DNA from: Lysobacterales bacterium PRO7
GTDB lineage: Bacteria; Pseudomonadota; Gammaproteobacteria; Xanthomonadales; Rhodanobacteraceae
Direction: 5' to 3'
DNA: 64,000 nt
Assembly: GCA_021404785.1 (NCBI GenBank)
Contig: QWHH01000013.1
Location: forward strand, 20,156 to 84,155
Both the position numbers and the translations under genes were made by a program. The notes beneath the pieces are model-generated. The model saw only the letters and a program-made list of their open reading frames with translations. It had not been told where the DNA came from and searched no databases. Positions 47,847 through 57,626 of this stretch are shown here, piece by piece (position 1 is the first letter of the stretch; every line of letters begins with the position of its first letter).

Positions 47847-49570
47847 ATTCACGGTTCCGTCGATTTGCGACATTGTGCGCGTTTGCAACATTGTGGATTT
47901 GTGCGGCCGCGCAAGCGGCGAGCGTGCGCGCCTGGCTGGATCGCAACCAGATGCAGCTTGGCGAGACGGTCACGCTCAACGTCCAGGTCGACGGCGACAT
48001 GCAGGCGCAGGCGCCGGATTTCAGCGCGCTGTCCGCGGACTTCGGCATGACCGGCACGCAAAGCTCGTCGTCCATGAACATCGTCAACGGCAAGAGCAGT
48101 TCCAGCATGTTGTGGGCGGTGGGCCTGTCGCCGAAGCGTGCGGGCACATTCACGATTCCGGCGTTGACTGTCGACGGGCAGCGCACGCAACCGTTGACCC
48201 TGGTGGTAGCGGCGCCTTCGGCTGCTGCCACCCAACCCGGTGGTGATGTGTTCGTCGAGACGCAAGCCGATCCGTTGTCGCCGTACGTGCAGCAGCAGGT
48301 GCTGCTGACGGTAAAGCTGTATTTCGCCGTGAACCTCGTCGATGGCAATCTGGATGATCCGCAGGTCAAGGGCGCCGTGGTGCGCAAACTCGGCCAGGAC
48401 AGCCATTACCGCGCGCAGGTCGGCAGTCGCAGCTACAACGTGGTCGAGCGCCACTACGCGCTGACGCCGGAGAACAATGGCGCGATGAGTGTGCCGCCTA
48501 TCGTGTTCCGCGGTCATGCGATGGACGCAAACGGCGGCGGGTTCTTCTTCAACCAGGGCCGTGCGATCGGCGCGCAATCGCCGGCGATCGCGCTCAACGT
48601 GCGGCCGCGTCCGGCTGCCTCGGGAACTGACACCTGGCTGCCGGCGCGTTCGATGTCGCTGACCGCCACCGGCATCGACGCCACGACGCATGCGCAGGTC
48701 GGCGAACCGCTGACGCTAACCTTGCGGCTGGAAGCGCAGGGCCTGGGTTTCGAGCAGTTGCCGAAACTGGAATTGCCGAAGATCGACGGCGCCGACATTT
48801 ATCCCGACAAACCCGTCACCCAGGACAAGGACGACGGCCAGTGGCTGTACGGTGTGCGCGAGCGCAAGTTCGCGATCGTGCCGAACCGGGTCGGCCCTTT
48901 GACCCTGCCGCCGATCACGATCGCGTGGTGGGACACCGCGCACGACAATGCGCAGACCGCGCAATTGCCCGCAATCACGCTGAACGTGTTGCCTGCCGTG
49001 GCCAATGCAACACCAACTGCGCCATCCCAAACTCAACCCGCGCCGACCGCACAATCTCCGGCGGCGGCCGTGACGAATATCGCGCCGGCGCCGATCGTTG
49101 CGGATACGGCCGAGCTTCGCCTGTGGCGTTCGCTGGCATTCGTTGCGCTGGCGTTGTGGATGGCGACGCTGATCGCCTGGATCGTCTGGCTTGTCGCACA
49201 GCGGCGCAAACAGCCACCTGCGACACCATCATCGCGCGAGCCGCAGGATTCGCCGCGTGTCCGGCGTGCCTTTGCCGATGCTTGCAAACGCGAGGACGCG
49301 AACGCCACGGCCCGAACTTTGCTGGCGTGGGCGCGACTGACGCGTCCGGAATTGCGCAATCTCGGAGAACTGCGGCAGGCCGTATCCGATTCCGGCCAAG
49401 CGGTTGCAATCGCCGATCTCGAACGTGCGGCCTATGGCGCGGGCAAATCCGACTCACTGTCGTTCGCCGACCTTGCACGGATTTTCGCGCATGGGCCGGC
49501 GGTTGGCGTGCGCATGGGACGTGGCGAGCCGGCATCGCCATTGCCCGAGCTGTATCCGTCCTATCGGTGA
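47843..49570 (+). CDS. batD: BatD-family oxygen-tolerance protein
   Basis: A 575-residue exported membrane protein. The start MNSRFRRFATLCAFATLWIC is a signal peptide ending AAAQA. The periplasmic part has several beta domains, with RAWLDRNQMQLGETVTLNVQ at the start and VPPIVFRGHAMDANGGGFFF. One membrane helix near 430-455 (AFVALALWMATLIAWIVWLV) precedes a cytoplasmic tail. It matches BatD and closes the six-gene operon, overlapping batB by four bases. Confidence 0.87.
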   Translation: MNSRFRRFATLCAFATLWICAAAQAASVRAWLDRNQMQLGETVTLNVQVDGDMQAQAPDFSALSADFGMTGTQSSSSMNIVNGKSSSSMLWAVGLSPKRAGTFTIPALTVDGQRTQPLTLVVAAPSAAATQPGGDVFVETQADPLSPYVQQQVLLTVKLYFAVNLVDGNLDDPQVKGAVVRKLGQDSHYRAQVGSRSYNVVERHYALTPENNGAMSVPPIVFRGHAMDANGGGFFFNQGRAIGAQSPAIALNVRPRPAASGTDTWLPARSMSLTATGIDATTHAQVGEPLTLTLRLEAQGLGFEQLPKLELPKIDGADIYPDKPVTQDKDDGQWLYGVRERKFAIVPNRVGPLTLPPITIAWWDTAHDNAQTAQLPAITLNVLPAVANATPTAPSQTQPAPTAQSPAAAVTNIAPAPIVADTAELRLWRSLAFVALALWMATLIAWIVWLVAQRRKQPPATPSSREPQDSPRVRRAFADACKREDANATARTLLAWARLTRPELRNLGELRQAVSDSGQAVAIADLERAAYGAGKSDSLSFADLARIFAHGPAVGVRMGRGEPASPLPELYPSYR

Positions 49571-49688
49571 TGTGCCGACCAGCAGCCTGCAGATCCCGTG
49601 CATCCGATTGCCGGCACGAACCAAAATCCGCGGCGCTGGTTCGTTCCGGATTCGACAATTACGCGCGGGATTCCTAAACTGAGCGGCA

Positions 49689-50687
49689 ATGCAACATGCA
49701 TTTGCAAACACTGAGGCCAAACTGCGGATATTGGTCGTCGACGATCAGCCCAGTACCACGATGCTGGTGCGCGCGATCCTGGAACATGCCGGTCATCGAG
49801 TGGACGTATCGCTTTCCGGCAAAGGCGCCAAGGCGGCGATGGCGGCCGCGCAATACGATCTGCTTTTGCTCGACTTGAACCTGCCGGACATTCCCGCTCT
49901 GCAGCTTTTGCGCGATTGGCAGGGCATGGCGTTGCCGCTGGTCCTGGGTATGACCAGTGGCGTCACGCCGGAACTGCTCGAGCGTGCCAAGTCGCTCCGG
50001 ATGCGGCACATTCTGGAAAAACCCATTACCGGTGCCAATTTGCTGGCGACCCTGGCAACGGCAATTGGCGAAGCTCGCGGATGGGAAATCGAGCCCTGCG
50101 AAGGTGCACCGATCGACGTCGGCTTGCTTGAGCAGATGCGCGCGAACCTTGGCGCGGCGCTGCTGCGGCGTTTCGCAGAGCAGGCTCTGGCAGACGCTTG
50201 GCATTGCATCGACCAGCTCAAGAGCGTCACTGGCGACGACATCGGTTCGTGGCGCGAACGCATCAAGGCTCTCGATGGTGTGGCGCGCAGTTTCGGGGCG
50301 CACCGTCTGATTCACTTGATCGCGGCGGCATCGTTGCTGCCGGAAGATAAGTTGCGCGATGCCGCAAGCACGCTGACGCAACAATGCGACAGTCTGCTGG
50401 CAGAAGCCCGGGTTACGCTGAACGCATGGCTAAACACGCCGGTCGAAGACGCGGATCGTACAGCCAGACCGCCCGATCCGGCACACAGGCAGGTCGAAAT
50501 TTCCGAGCGCGAACGCGATGTGTTGCGATTGACGGCGGCCGGAAAAACGTCCTCGGAAACCGCAACGGAACTCGGTATTACCGTGCGAGCGGTGACGTAT
50601 CACGTCACAAACCTGCTACTCAAGCTCCGGGTTGCGAACAAAACCCAAGCCGTGGCCACGGCCATGTCACTGGGCTTGCTCGAATAG
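49689..50687 (+). CDS. Response regulator: REC, degenerate HPt and LuxR-type HTH domains
   Basis: A 332-residue transcription regulator. The REC domain (about 12-128) is complete: D18-D19, phosphoacceptor D62 in LLLLDLNLPD, T89 and K111. The middle (about 140-250) has the helical pattern of an HPt domain, but where HxLKG is expected the sequence is K193-A-L-D-G, so the phosphorylatable histidine is missing. The C-terminal LuxR HTH (about 268-330) has ISERERDVLRLTAAGKTSSE and ITVRAVTYHVTNLLLKL. No kinase gene is adjacent. It may control the collagen-like gene pair downstream (inference). Confidence 0.85.
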   Translation: MQHAFANTEAKLRILVVDDQPSTTMLVRAILEHAGHRVDVSLSGKGAKAAMAAAQYDLLLLDLNLPDIPALQLLRDWQGMALPLVLGMTSGVTPELLERAKSLRMRHILEKPITGANLLATLATAIGEARGWEIEPCEGAPIDVGLLEQMRANLGAALLRRFAEQALADAWHCIDQLKSVTGDDIGSWRERIKALDGVARSFGAHRLIHLIAAASLLPEDKLRDAASTLTQQCDSLLAEARVTLNAWLNTPVEDADRTARPPDPAHRQVEISERERDVLRLTAAGKTSSETATELGITVRAVTYHVTNLLLKLRVANKTQAVATAMSLGLLE

Positions 50688-50840
50688 TCCGCCGGAAGCG
50701 ACTGTCAGCGCGCCGTGCACCATTTGACGCATGAGTGTCTGCTCTCGTCGAGTCGTTATTTGACCCTCCCAATCCGACCAAGTCATCCCACTGGCCCCGG
50801 CTTGCCCGTAATTGGCATTGATTTTGCTTAGTAACAAATG

Positions 50841-50868
50841 ACTGTAATTTTTTACAGTAATAGATTAC
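50841..50868. promoter_or_regulatory. Two overlapping inverted repeats upstream of the collagen-like gene pair
   Basis: ACTGTAA-TTTT-TTACAGT (50841-50858) overlaps GTAAT-AG-ATTAC (50857-50868), in an AT-rich patch about 75 bases before the start of the small exported protein gene. Symmetry and position suggest an operator for a dimeric regulator. The rest of the 256-base gap (50688-50943) shows no gene or terminator. Confidence 0.45.
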
Positions 50869-50943
50869 AAGTCTCGGCTTGGGGCCATCATTAGACTAGC
50901 TACGAATTCGCTGCTGGGCCGGGGATTCAATAAGGGAAAAGCA

Positions 50944-51285
50944 ATGCAGATCAGGCAATTGAGCGTGCCATTGCGCGTGGCACGGTTGTGGCGCGTTGGC
51001 AGTTTTTTGGCCGTTGTGGCGGGCGCTGCCGTGCTTCCCGCCTCGGGCATCAGTGCGCAGGCAGGGGGTTCCTACGATATCAATTGGCACGTCATTGCGT
51101 CCGGCGGCGTCGTGCGATCGCGCAATCCCTGCTACCGGCTATCCGGCACGACCGCGCAGGCCACTGTCACCCCGGGCATAACGATGGGTACGACTTACAC
51201 GCTATTCAGCGGTTTCTGGTCTGCGGCACCGATCGCGAACCGGGATCAAATCTTTTTCGACGGCTTCGAGGACTGCAAACAATGA
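50944..51285 (+). CDS. Small exported protein with C-terminal FFDGFE motif
   Basis: A 113-residue protein. A twin-segment N-terminus ([20 protein letters not shown] and then [17 protein letters not shown]) is a long signal peptide. The short mature domain has [20 protein letters not shown] and [12 protein letters not shown], patterns seen in secreted proteins that precede larger surface proteins. The C-terminus [13 protein letters not shown] resembles short D-x-I-F-x-D-G-F-E ends that recur on secreted proteins in this order (from memory). It overlaps the collagen-like gene by four bases, so the two are coupled. Function is unknown. Confidence 0.72.
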   Translation: MQIRQLSVPLRVARLWRVGSFLAVVAGAAVLPASGISAQAGGSYDINWHVIASGGVVRSRNPCYRLSGTTAQATVTPGITMGTTYTLFSGFWSAAPIANRDQIFFDGFEDCKQ

Positions 51286-53696
51286 ACCGCAAGCAATTGT
51301 GCGCGTTGATCGCGCTGGCGCTCGGCGCATCCACGATCGGTAACCAAGCTGTAGCCGATCCGCAAGGTTACGCCTTCAGCTATCAGGGACAGTTGACCTC
51401 GGGCAGCGGCCTGGTCAACAACAACAATCAGACCTTTACATTCACCTTGTACAACGTGTCCTCGGGTGGATCGCCGGTGGTGGTTCCGAACGGATATTCC
51501 AACCCGCTGGTCGTGAACAATGTACTCGTTGCCGACGGCATGTTTTCAGTCGACCTGAATTTCGGACTGCTCTTCGATGGGTCGCAACAATATTGGGTTG
51601 AAGTTGCTGTCGGCAGCGGGGGCGGTGCGCAGGTGCTGTCTCCGCGCCAGCCGGTCAATACCGTGCCGGTGGCGCAGTTTGCCTTCAATACTCCGGGTGG
51701 TGGTGTGGGTCCGCAGGGGCCGCAAGGTGCGCCAGGCGCACAAGGCCCGCAGGGCGCAACCGGAACAGGCAGCCAGGGCGCGCAGGGACCGCAAGGTGGT
51801 CAGGGTGCGCAGGGTCCGCAAGGTTCGCAAGGTACCGCCGGCACGGGCAGCCAGGGGCCACAAGGTGTGCAAGGTCCGCAAGGCGGCATGGGTCCGCAGG
51901 GACTGATGGGTGCAACCGGCCCGCAAGGTACGGCTGGCACGAACGGTACCGACGGCGCTCCGGGTGCTCCGGGCTCGATCGGTCCGATGGGACCGCAGGG
52001 CGACATCGGTGCGCAAGGTTCGCAGGGTGCGGTGGGTGCGCAGTATTCCGGCGTGTGGAGCGGCACGGGTGCGTACGGCATCGGCAGCATCGTGACGTAC
52101 AACGGCTCGAGTTACATCAACACGACCGGCAACAACAGTGGCGATCCGACGGCGGATCCGACGGACTGGTCGCCGCTGGCGGCGGCGGGTGCGCAGGGTG
52201 CGACTGGCGCACAGGGTCCGCAAGGCACGAATGGCACGAATGGCACGAATGGTGCGGATGGCGCGCAAGGTGCAACGGGCGCTACCGGTTCGCAAGGCCC
52301 GCAAGGCTTTACCGGAACGCAGGGTGCAAACGGTGCAACGGGTGCCACCGGTTCGCAAGGCCCGCAGGGTTTGATCGGCGTTACCGGTTCGCAAGGCCCG
52401 CAAGGCTTTACCGGAACGCAGGGTACAACCGGTGCAACGGGTGCCACCGGTGCTACCGGTTCGCAGGGTCCGCAAGGCTTTACGGGAACGCAGGGTGCAA
52501 CCGGTGCAACGGGTGCCACCGGTTCGCAAGGCCCGCAGGGTTTGATCGGCGTAACCGGTTCGCAAGGCCCGCAGGGCTTTACCGGAACGCAGGGTACAAC
52601 CGGTGCAACGGGCGCCACGGGTGCGCAAGGTCCGCAGGGCTTTACCGGAACGCAGGGTGCAACGGGCGCAACTGGCTCGCAAGGTACTCAGGGTTTGACC
52701 GGCGCTACGGGCACGCAAGGTCCGCAGGGCTTTACCGGAACGCAGGGTACAACCGGCGCAACGGGTGCCACCGGTTCGCAAGGCCCGCAGGGTTTGATCG
52801 GCGTTACCGGTTCGCAGGGTCCGCAAGGCTTTACGGGAACACAGGGCGCAACGGGTGCCACCGGTGCTACCGGTTCGCAAGGCGCGCAGGGCATTGCCGG
52901 AACGCAGGGCGCAACGGGTGCCACCGGTTCGCAAGGCCCGCAGGGCTTTACCGGAACGCAGGGTACAACTGGCGCCACCGGTGCTACCGGCTCGCAAGGT
53001 CCGCAGGGCTTTACCGGAACGCAGGGTACAACTGGTGCCACCGGTGCTACCGGCTCGCAAGGCCCGCAGGGCTTTACCGGAACGCAGGGCGCCACCGGCG
53101 CAACTGGCTCGCAAGGACCGCAGGGCTTCACGGGAACGCAAGGTGCAACGGGCGCCACTGGCTCGCAAGGTCCGCAGGGCTTTACCGGAACGCAGGGTGC
53201 AACCGGCGCTACGGGTGCTACCGGTTCGCAAGGTATTCAGGGTTTGACCGGGGCTACGGGCTCGCAAGGCCCGCAGGGCTTTACCGGAACGCAGGGTGCC
53301 GCGGGCGCTACCGGTGCAACCGGTTCGCAAGGCCCGCAGGGTCAGATCGGGGCTACCGGTTTGCAGGGCCCGCAGGGCATTGCGGGCACCCAGGGTGCGA
53401 CTGGCCCGCAAGGTGCTACTGGTTCCATTTCAGGTTCCGCGACATTTATAACGAGCACCAGCACAGCAAACTGCACAAACAACAACGGTACTTGCACATT
53501 GACGATAACGTGTGCAGCTGGTTACAAGGCAATCGGAGGCGGACTGTCAGCGGGCGGTGCGACGGCGGCCAAGTTCCTTGACTTAACCGAAAGCTATCCA
53601 AGCGGTGCCACCAATAACTCTTGGACAGTGTCGGCCATGAACTGGGGTAACTCAGGAACGATTACTATCACTGGCTACGCCATCTGCGCTCAGTAA
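51282..53696 (+). CDS. Secreted collagen-like repeat protein with chitin-binding-like insert
   Basis: An 804-residue protein starting at the ATG overlapping the previous stop. Residues 1-25 are a signal peptide ([20 protein letters not shown]); about 26-140 is a beta-rich domain with [14 protein letters not shown] and [13 protein letters not shown]. Gly-X-Y collagen repeats run from about 143 to 250 and from about 303 to 716. A ~50-residue insert between them, [20 protein letters not shown] then [20 protein letters not shown], resembles CBM5/12 chitin-binding modules. The second block holds 13 copies of GFTGTQG in near-regular 45-72-base units. The C-terminal ~88 residues (cysteine-containing) may be a trimerisation head. 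Proline is scarce except in GPQ triplets. A surface fibre or attachment protein is the likely role. Confidence 0.85.
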   Translation: MNRKQLCALIALALGASTIGNQAVADPQGYAFSYQGQLTSGSGLVNNNNQTFTFTLYNVSSGGSPVVVPNGYSNPLVVNNVLVADGMFSVDLNFGLLFDGSQQYWVEVAVGSGGGAQVLSPRQPVNTVPVAQFAFNTPGGGVGPQGPQGAPGAQGPQGATGTGSQGAQGPQGGQGAQGPQGSQGTAGTGSQGPQGVQGPQGGMGPQGLMGATGPQGTAGTNGTDGAPGAPGSIGPMGPQGDIGAQGSQGAVGAQYSGVWSGTGAYGIGSIVTYNGSSYINTTGNNSGDPTADPTDWSPLAAAGAQGATGAQGPQGTNGTNGTNGADGAQGATGATGSQGPQGFTGTQGANGATGATGSQGPQGLIGVTGSQGPQGFTGTQGTTGATGATGATGSQGPQGFTGTQGATGATGATGSQGPQGLIGVTGSQGPQGFTGTQGTTGATGATGAQGPQGFTGTQGATGATGSQGTQGLTGATGTQGPQGFTGTQGTTGATGATGSQGPQGLIGVTGSQGPQGFTGTQGATGATGATGSQGAQGIAGTQGATGATGSQGPQGFTGTQGTTGATGATGSQGPQGFTGTQGTTGATGATGSQGPQGFTGTQGATGATGSQGPQGFTGTQGATGATGSQGPQGFTGTQGATGATGATGSQGIQGLTGATGSQGPQGFTGTQGAAGATGATGSQGPQGQIGATGLQGPQGIAGTQGATGPQGATGSISGSATFITSTSTANCTNNNGTCTLTITCAAGYKAIGGGLSAGGATAAKFLDLTESYPSGATNNSWTVSAMNWGNSGTITITGYAICAQ
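52189..53430 (+). repeat. Tandem repeat array coding for Gly-X-Y triplets
   Basis: Imperfect tandem units built on GGCTTTACCGGAACGCAGGG, repeated 13 times with few silent changes, separated by triplets such as GGTGCAACCGGTGCTACCGG. The high DNA identity between units suggests recent expansion or gene conversion, so the copy number may vary between strains. Confidence 0.9.
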
Positions 53697-53719
53697 CGAT
53701 CGCGATTTGAAGCTACCCT

Positions 53720-53750
53720 ATCCCCCGGCCTCGCGCCGGGGGATTTTTTT
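53720..53750 (+). terminator. Rho-independent terminator of the collagen-like operon
   Basis: Stem TCCCCCGGC / GCCGGGGGA, loop about five bases, followed by seven T. It begins 24 bases after the stop codon. Confidence 0.9.
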
Positions 53751-53828
53751 GCGCGACATTCCGAAACGAATCGGCGAAAATGGGGCCCTCGCGCGGCCGT
53801 CCGGCAGCGCATCCTCACGGGAAGACCG

Positions 53829-55826
53829 ATGCCGAGCCGCAGAGAACTCGCCAACGCCATTCGTGCGCTGTCCATGGACGCGGTGCAGGCCGCCAATTCC
53901 GGCCATCCGGGCATGCCGATGGGCATGGCCGACATCGCCGAGGTATTGTGGAACGATTTTCTCTCGCACAATCCGGCAAATCCGAAGTGGTTCAACCGTG
54001 ATCGTTTCGTCTTGTCGAACGGGCACGGCTCGATGCTGCTGTACTCGCTGCTGCACCTGAGCGGCTACGACTTCCCGCTCGATGAATTGAAGCGTTTCCG
54101 CCAGCTGCACTCAAAGACGGCGGGACATCCTGAACATAGCGAATTTCCCGGCATCGAAACCACCACCGGCCCGCTCGGACAGGGGTTGGCGAACGCCGTC
54201 GGCATGGCGCTGGCGGAAAAGGTGCTGGCGGCGCGCTTCAACAAGCCGGACCTCGACATCGTCGATCATTACACCTACGTGTTCCTGGGCGACGGCTGCC
54301 TGATGGAGGGCATCTCGCACGAAGCCGCCTCGCTTGCCGGCACGCTCAAGCTCGGAAAACTCGTTGCGATTTACGACGACAACGGCATTTCCATCGATGG
54401 CGAGGTGCATGGCTGGTTCACCGACGACACGGCCAAACGCTTCGAGGCCTACGGTTGGGAAGTGCTGCGCGACGTCGACGGCCACAATTCCGAGGCAATC
54501 AAAGCGGCGCTGGTTTCCGCCGCGATCGATCCGGACAAGCCGACCCTGGTCTGCTGCAAGACCATCATCGGTTTCGGCGCTCCGAACAAGCAGGGCAAGG
54601 AATCCAGCCACGGCGCGGCGTTGGGCAAGGACGAAGTCGCCGCGGCGCGCGTGCAGCTCGGCTGGAAATATCCGCCGTTTGAAATTCCCGCCGACATCTG
54701 CGCCGGCTGGGACGCGAAGAAAAAAGGCGCAGAGCGCGAAGCGGCGTGGAATGTACTTTTCGCAAAGTATAAAAATGCGCACCCGCAGCTCGCCGCCGAA
54801 TTCAATCGCCGCATCGCTGGTGACTTGCCCGCGGATTTCGATGCCAAGGCGAATGCGTACATCGCAAAATTGCAGGCCGACGGCCCGGTCGTCGCCTCGC
54901 GCAAGGCTTCGCAGATGGCGCTCGACGCTTACGGTCCGCTGCTGCCGGAACTGATCGGCGGCTCCGCGGATCTGGCCGGATCGAACCTCACGATCTGGAA
55001 AGGTTCGAAGGATGTGAATTCGTCCGATGCCAACGCAAACTACGTCTACTTCGGCGTGCGCGAGTTCGGCATGAGCGCGATCAGCAATGGTTTGGCGCTG
55101 CACGGCGGCTTCATTCCCTACGACGCCACGTTCCTCGTGTTTTCCGACTACGCGCGCAATGCCGTGCGCATGTCCGCGCTGATCCCTGCACACGCGATCC
55201 ATGTCTACACGCACGATTCCATCGGCCTCGGCGAAGACGGTCCGACCCACCAGCCCGTCGAGCATCTGGCAAGCCTGCGCCTGATTCCGAAGAACAGGGT
55301 CTGGCGTCCCTGCGACGCGGTGGAAAGTGCGGTCGCGTGGAAGGTGGCGATCGAATCGCGCGAAGGTCCATCGTGCCTCGTGTTCTCGCGCCAGAATCTC
55401 GCCCACCAGCCGCGCACGCCGCAACAACTCGCCGCGATCGAATTCGGCGGCTACGTGCTGCGCGAGGCGAAGAACGGCAAGCCGGATGTGATCCTGATCG
55501 CCACGGGTTCCGAAGTCGGCCTCGCGGTGCAAGCTGCCGATGCGCTGGAAGCCGAAGGCATTGGCGCGCGCGTCGTGTCGATGCCGTGCACGAACCTGTT
55601 CGACCGCCAGCCGCAGACCTACCGCGATGCCGTGCTGCCGCCTGCCTGCCGCAAGCGCGTCGCCATCGAGGCCGGCGTCACCGATTTCTGGCGCAAGTAC
55701 GTCGGCCTCGACGGCCATGTCGTCGGCATCGACACGTTCGGGGCTTCAGCGCCAGCCGAGGCGCTGTTCAAGGAATTCGGCTTCACCGTCGACGCGGTCG
55801 TGGCGGCGGTCAAGTCGCTGCGCTGA
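53829..55826 (+). CDS. tktA: Transketolase
   Basis: Thiamine-diphosphate enzyme of the pentose phosphate pathway, 665 residues. [20 protein letters not shown] at the start, the substrate His region [20 protein letters not shown] and the TPP-binding [20 protein letters not shown] followed by [10 protein letters not shown] are conserved. The middle domain has [20 protein letters not shown] and [17 protein letters not shown]. The pairing with gap and pgk downstream is a common Xanthomonadales order, although here other genes intervene. Confidence 0.97.
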   Translation: MPSRRELANAIRALSMDAVQAANSGHPGMPMGMADIAEVLWNDFLSHNPANPKWFNRDRFVLSNGHGSMLLYSLLHLSGYDFPLDELKRFRQLHSKTAGHPEHSEFPGIETTTGPLGQGLANAVGMALAEKVLAARFNKPDLDIVDHYTYVFLGDGCLMEGISHEAASLAGTLKLGKLVAIYDDNGISIDGEVHGWFTDDTAKRFEAYGWEVLRDVDGHNSEAIKAALVSAAIDPDKPTLVCCKTIIGFGAPNKQGKESSHGAALGKDEVAAARVQLGWKYPPFEIPADICAGWDAKKKGAEREAAWNVLFAKYKNAHPQLAAEFNRRIAGDLPADFDAKANAYIAKLQADGPVVASRKASQMALDAYGPLLPELIGGSADLAGSNLTIWKGSKDVNSSDANANYVYFGVREFGMSAISNGLALHGGFIPYDATFLVFSDYARNAVRMSALIPAHAIHVYTHDSIGLGEDGPTHQPVEHLASLRLIPKNRVWRPCDAVESAVAWKVAIESREGPSCLVFSRQNLAHQPRTPQQLAAIEFGGYVLREAKNGKPDVILIATGSEVGLAVQAADALEAEGIGARVVSMPCTNLFDRQPQTYRDAVLPPACRKRVAIEAGVTDFWRKYVGLDGHVVGIDTFGASAPAEALFKEFGFTVDAVVAAVKSLR

Positions 55827-55833
55827 TTGCGAC

Positions 55834-57096
55834 ATGCGCAACCCGGGATTGCCCAAGGTAGCGATATTCGGGGTCGGTTCCATCGACGACCTGCCACCGA
55901 AGGAGCAGCTGCGCTCCCATCAGGCCGAGTCGTTCGAAACGGACGAGTTCGTGATGCGCGTGTTCGCGAGCGACGCGGATCTGGAGCGCATCCTGCTCGA
56001 TTTCGATCCACAGGCAATCGTCAGCATCGGCGAACTCGGGAATTTCCCGAAACTGCTGGCGGCGCCGTATTACGTGCGACGCAAGTGGATCCACAAGAAT
56101 CGCGCCGACGAGCTGCATGGTTCGGACATCTTTCGCTGCTTCCTGATCGCGGCGATTCCGGAAACGCGCAAGGACGTGCCGCGCAAGATCAGCGTGTTCA
56201 CGCCGGTATACAACACCGGCCGCGACAAGCTGCTTCGCGCCTGGCGCAGCCTGCGCGAGCAGACGTATGCCGATTGGGAATGGGTGATCGCGGACGATCA
56301 TTCCGACGATGCCGGCACCCTCGAAGCGCTGGGCGAGATCGCGCGCGATTACCGCGTGTCCATGCACAACCTCAAGGCGCCGAGCGGCAACATCGGCCAG
56401 CTCAAGGGACATCTGTGCGCGGCGGCGAGCGGCGACATCCTGCTCGAATTCGATCACGACGACGTGCTCACGCCCGATGCACTGGCGTGGATCGCCACCG
56501 CATTTGAGCGCCATCCGGAATGCGGTGTCGCCTACACGAACTGGTCCGAGCGCTACGAGAACTCTGACCTTTGCCACCACTATGGCGATTTCTACGCGTT
56601 CGGCTACGGCCACGCACACTGGGAAACCCACGCCTGTCGCTACGAGACGTTCGCGCCAGGCGTGGCGCAGTATCTCGTCCAGGATGCGCTGCATCTCAAC
56701 GCGAAGACGATTCGCCACATCGTCGGCGTGCCGAACCACATCCGCGCCTGGACGCGCCAGGCCTACGCCGCGGCCGGCGGCTACAGCACGCTGCACGTGG
56801 CCGACGACTACGAGCTGATGGTGCGCCTGTTCCTGACCACGCGCTTCGTGCACGTGCCGAAGCTGTGCTACATCCAGTTCTACAACACCGAATCCATCGG
56901 CAACGCGCAGAAGGTCCGCAACAAGGAGATCCAGCGCGTGGTGCGTTTCGTCTCCGGGGAATACGAGCGCCGCATCCATGAACGCCTGCTCGAACTCGGC
57001 GTGGACGATTTCGTCTGGAACGAAGCGGCCGGGTGCAGCGATTTCTCGCGGCCCAACCCGGCGCAGGAATCGCATTGCACGATCGTGCTCGCTTAG
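55834..57096 (+). CDS. Family 2 glycosyltransferase with extra N-terminal domain
   Basis: A 420-residue soluble enzyme starting at 55834, seven bases after the transketolase stop. Residues 1-110 form a separate domain (KVAIFGVGSIDDLPPKEQLR, then LERILLDFDPQAIVSIGELG) of the kind seen before GT2 modules in sugar-transfer proteins. The GT-A domain begins KISVFTPVYNTGRDKLLRAW and has the nucleotide-sugar site WVIADDHSDDAGT and the metal motif LLEFDHDDVLTPDAL. The acceptor is unknown. A cell-surface glycan role is likely. The methyltransferase facing it might act on the same product (inference). Confidence 0.8.
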   Translation: MRNPGLPKVAIFGVGSIDDLPPKEQLRSHQAESFETDEFVMRVFASDADLERILLDFDPQAIVSIGELGNFPKLLAAPYYVRRKWIHKNRADELHGSDIFRCFLIAAIPETRKDVPRKISVFTPVYNTGRDKLLRAWRSLREQTYADWEWVIADDHSDDAGTLEALGEIARDYRVSMHNLKAPSGNIGQLKGHLCAAASGDILLEFDHDDVLTPDALAWIATAFERHPECGVAYTNWSERYENSDLCHHYGDFYAFGYGHAHWETHACRYETFAPGVAQYLVQDALHLNAKTIRHIVGVPNHIRAWTRQAYAAAGGYSTLHVADDYELMVRLFLTTRFVHVPKLCYIQFYNTESIGNAQKVRNKEIQRVVRFVSGEYERRIHERLLELGVDDFVWNEAAGCSDFSRPNPAQESHCTIVLA

Positions 57097-57112
57097 CGAT
57101 CCGGCGCGGATC
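57094..57112. repeat. Stem-loop between convergent genes
   Basis: Perfect inverted repeat GCGATCC-GGCGC-GGATCGC between the glycosyltransferase and methyltransferase stops. No T run on either side, so its role as a terminator is uncertain. Confidence 0.5.
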
Positions 57113-57115
57113 GCG

Positions 57116-57580
57116 TCAGACCAGCGCCACCTTGCGCATGCGCACGTTCATGCATACGACGCGCGGGCGCATCTCGAACGTGTGCAAGTGCTCGATGTCG
57201 AAATTGCAACGCAGCCCGGATTTCTTGCCGTAGTCGTAGACCAGCCGGTTGCGGCTGGCGGATACGTAGTTGAGCACGTCCTCGTTCCAGTAGCTGACGT
57301 GCTGCGGGTCGCTCCAGGCGCCCCAGCCGTCCGTCGTCGGGAGTTCGAACTCCAGCAGTCCGCCCGGCACGAGGATCCGGTAGCACTCGTTCAGCGTCGC
57401 CGCCTTGTCCGTGAGGTGTTCGAAGACGTGGTAGGCGCGAATGTGCTCCACCGAGCCATCGGCAAAATCCCATGGGCTGCGATTGAGGTCGGCAACGATG
57501 TCCACGCCAGGACCCGCCAGCAGATCCACGTTGAGAAAGCCCGCGGGACGCTCGTCGCCGCAACCGAGATTTATCTTCAT
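57116..57580 (-). CDS. Class I SAM-dependent methyltransferase
   Basis: A compact 154-residue methyltransferase starting MKINLGCGDERPAGFLNVDL; an ATG 11 codons upstream (57613) would add residues before the SAM site and is less likely. Motif I is INLGCGD, and the core has HIRAYHVFEHLTDKAATLNE then YRILVPGGLLEFELP. The C-terminal half diverges from characterised families. The convergent glycosyltransferase suggests a sugar or lipid substrate, without proof. Confidence 0.78.
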   Translation of the reverse strand: MKINLGCGDERPAGFLNVDLLAGPGVDIVADLNRSPWDFADGSVEHIRAYHVFEHLTDKAATLNECYRILVPGGLLEFELPTTDGWGAWSDPQHVSYWNEDVLNYVSASRNRLVYDYGKKSGLRCNFDIEHLHTFEMRPRVVCMNVRMRKVALV

Positions 57581-57626
57581 CGCCTTATCCCGTGATCGGT
57601 TCGCCGATAGCATAGCTGCCTTGTGT

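Noticed and set aside
45804-47891. 695-residue minus-strand open frame opposite batB
   Set aside because: Shadow of the VWA-TPR gene; Leu-rich parts mirror the Gln/Lys codon repeats.
51546-53411. 621-residue open frame on the minus strand opposite the collagen-like gene
   Set aside because: It is a low-complexity mirror of the Gly-X-Y repeats, with no ribosome-binding site or family similarity.
52189-53430. CRISPR-like regular repeats
   Set aside because: The repeats are coding, contiguous and lack unique spacers of constant length; no cas genes are nearby.
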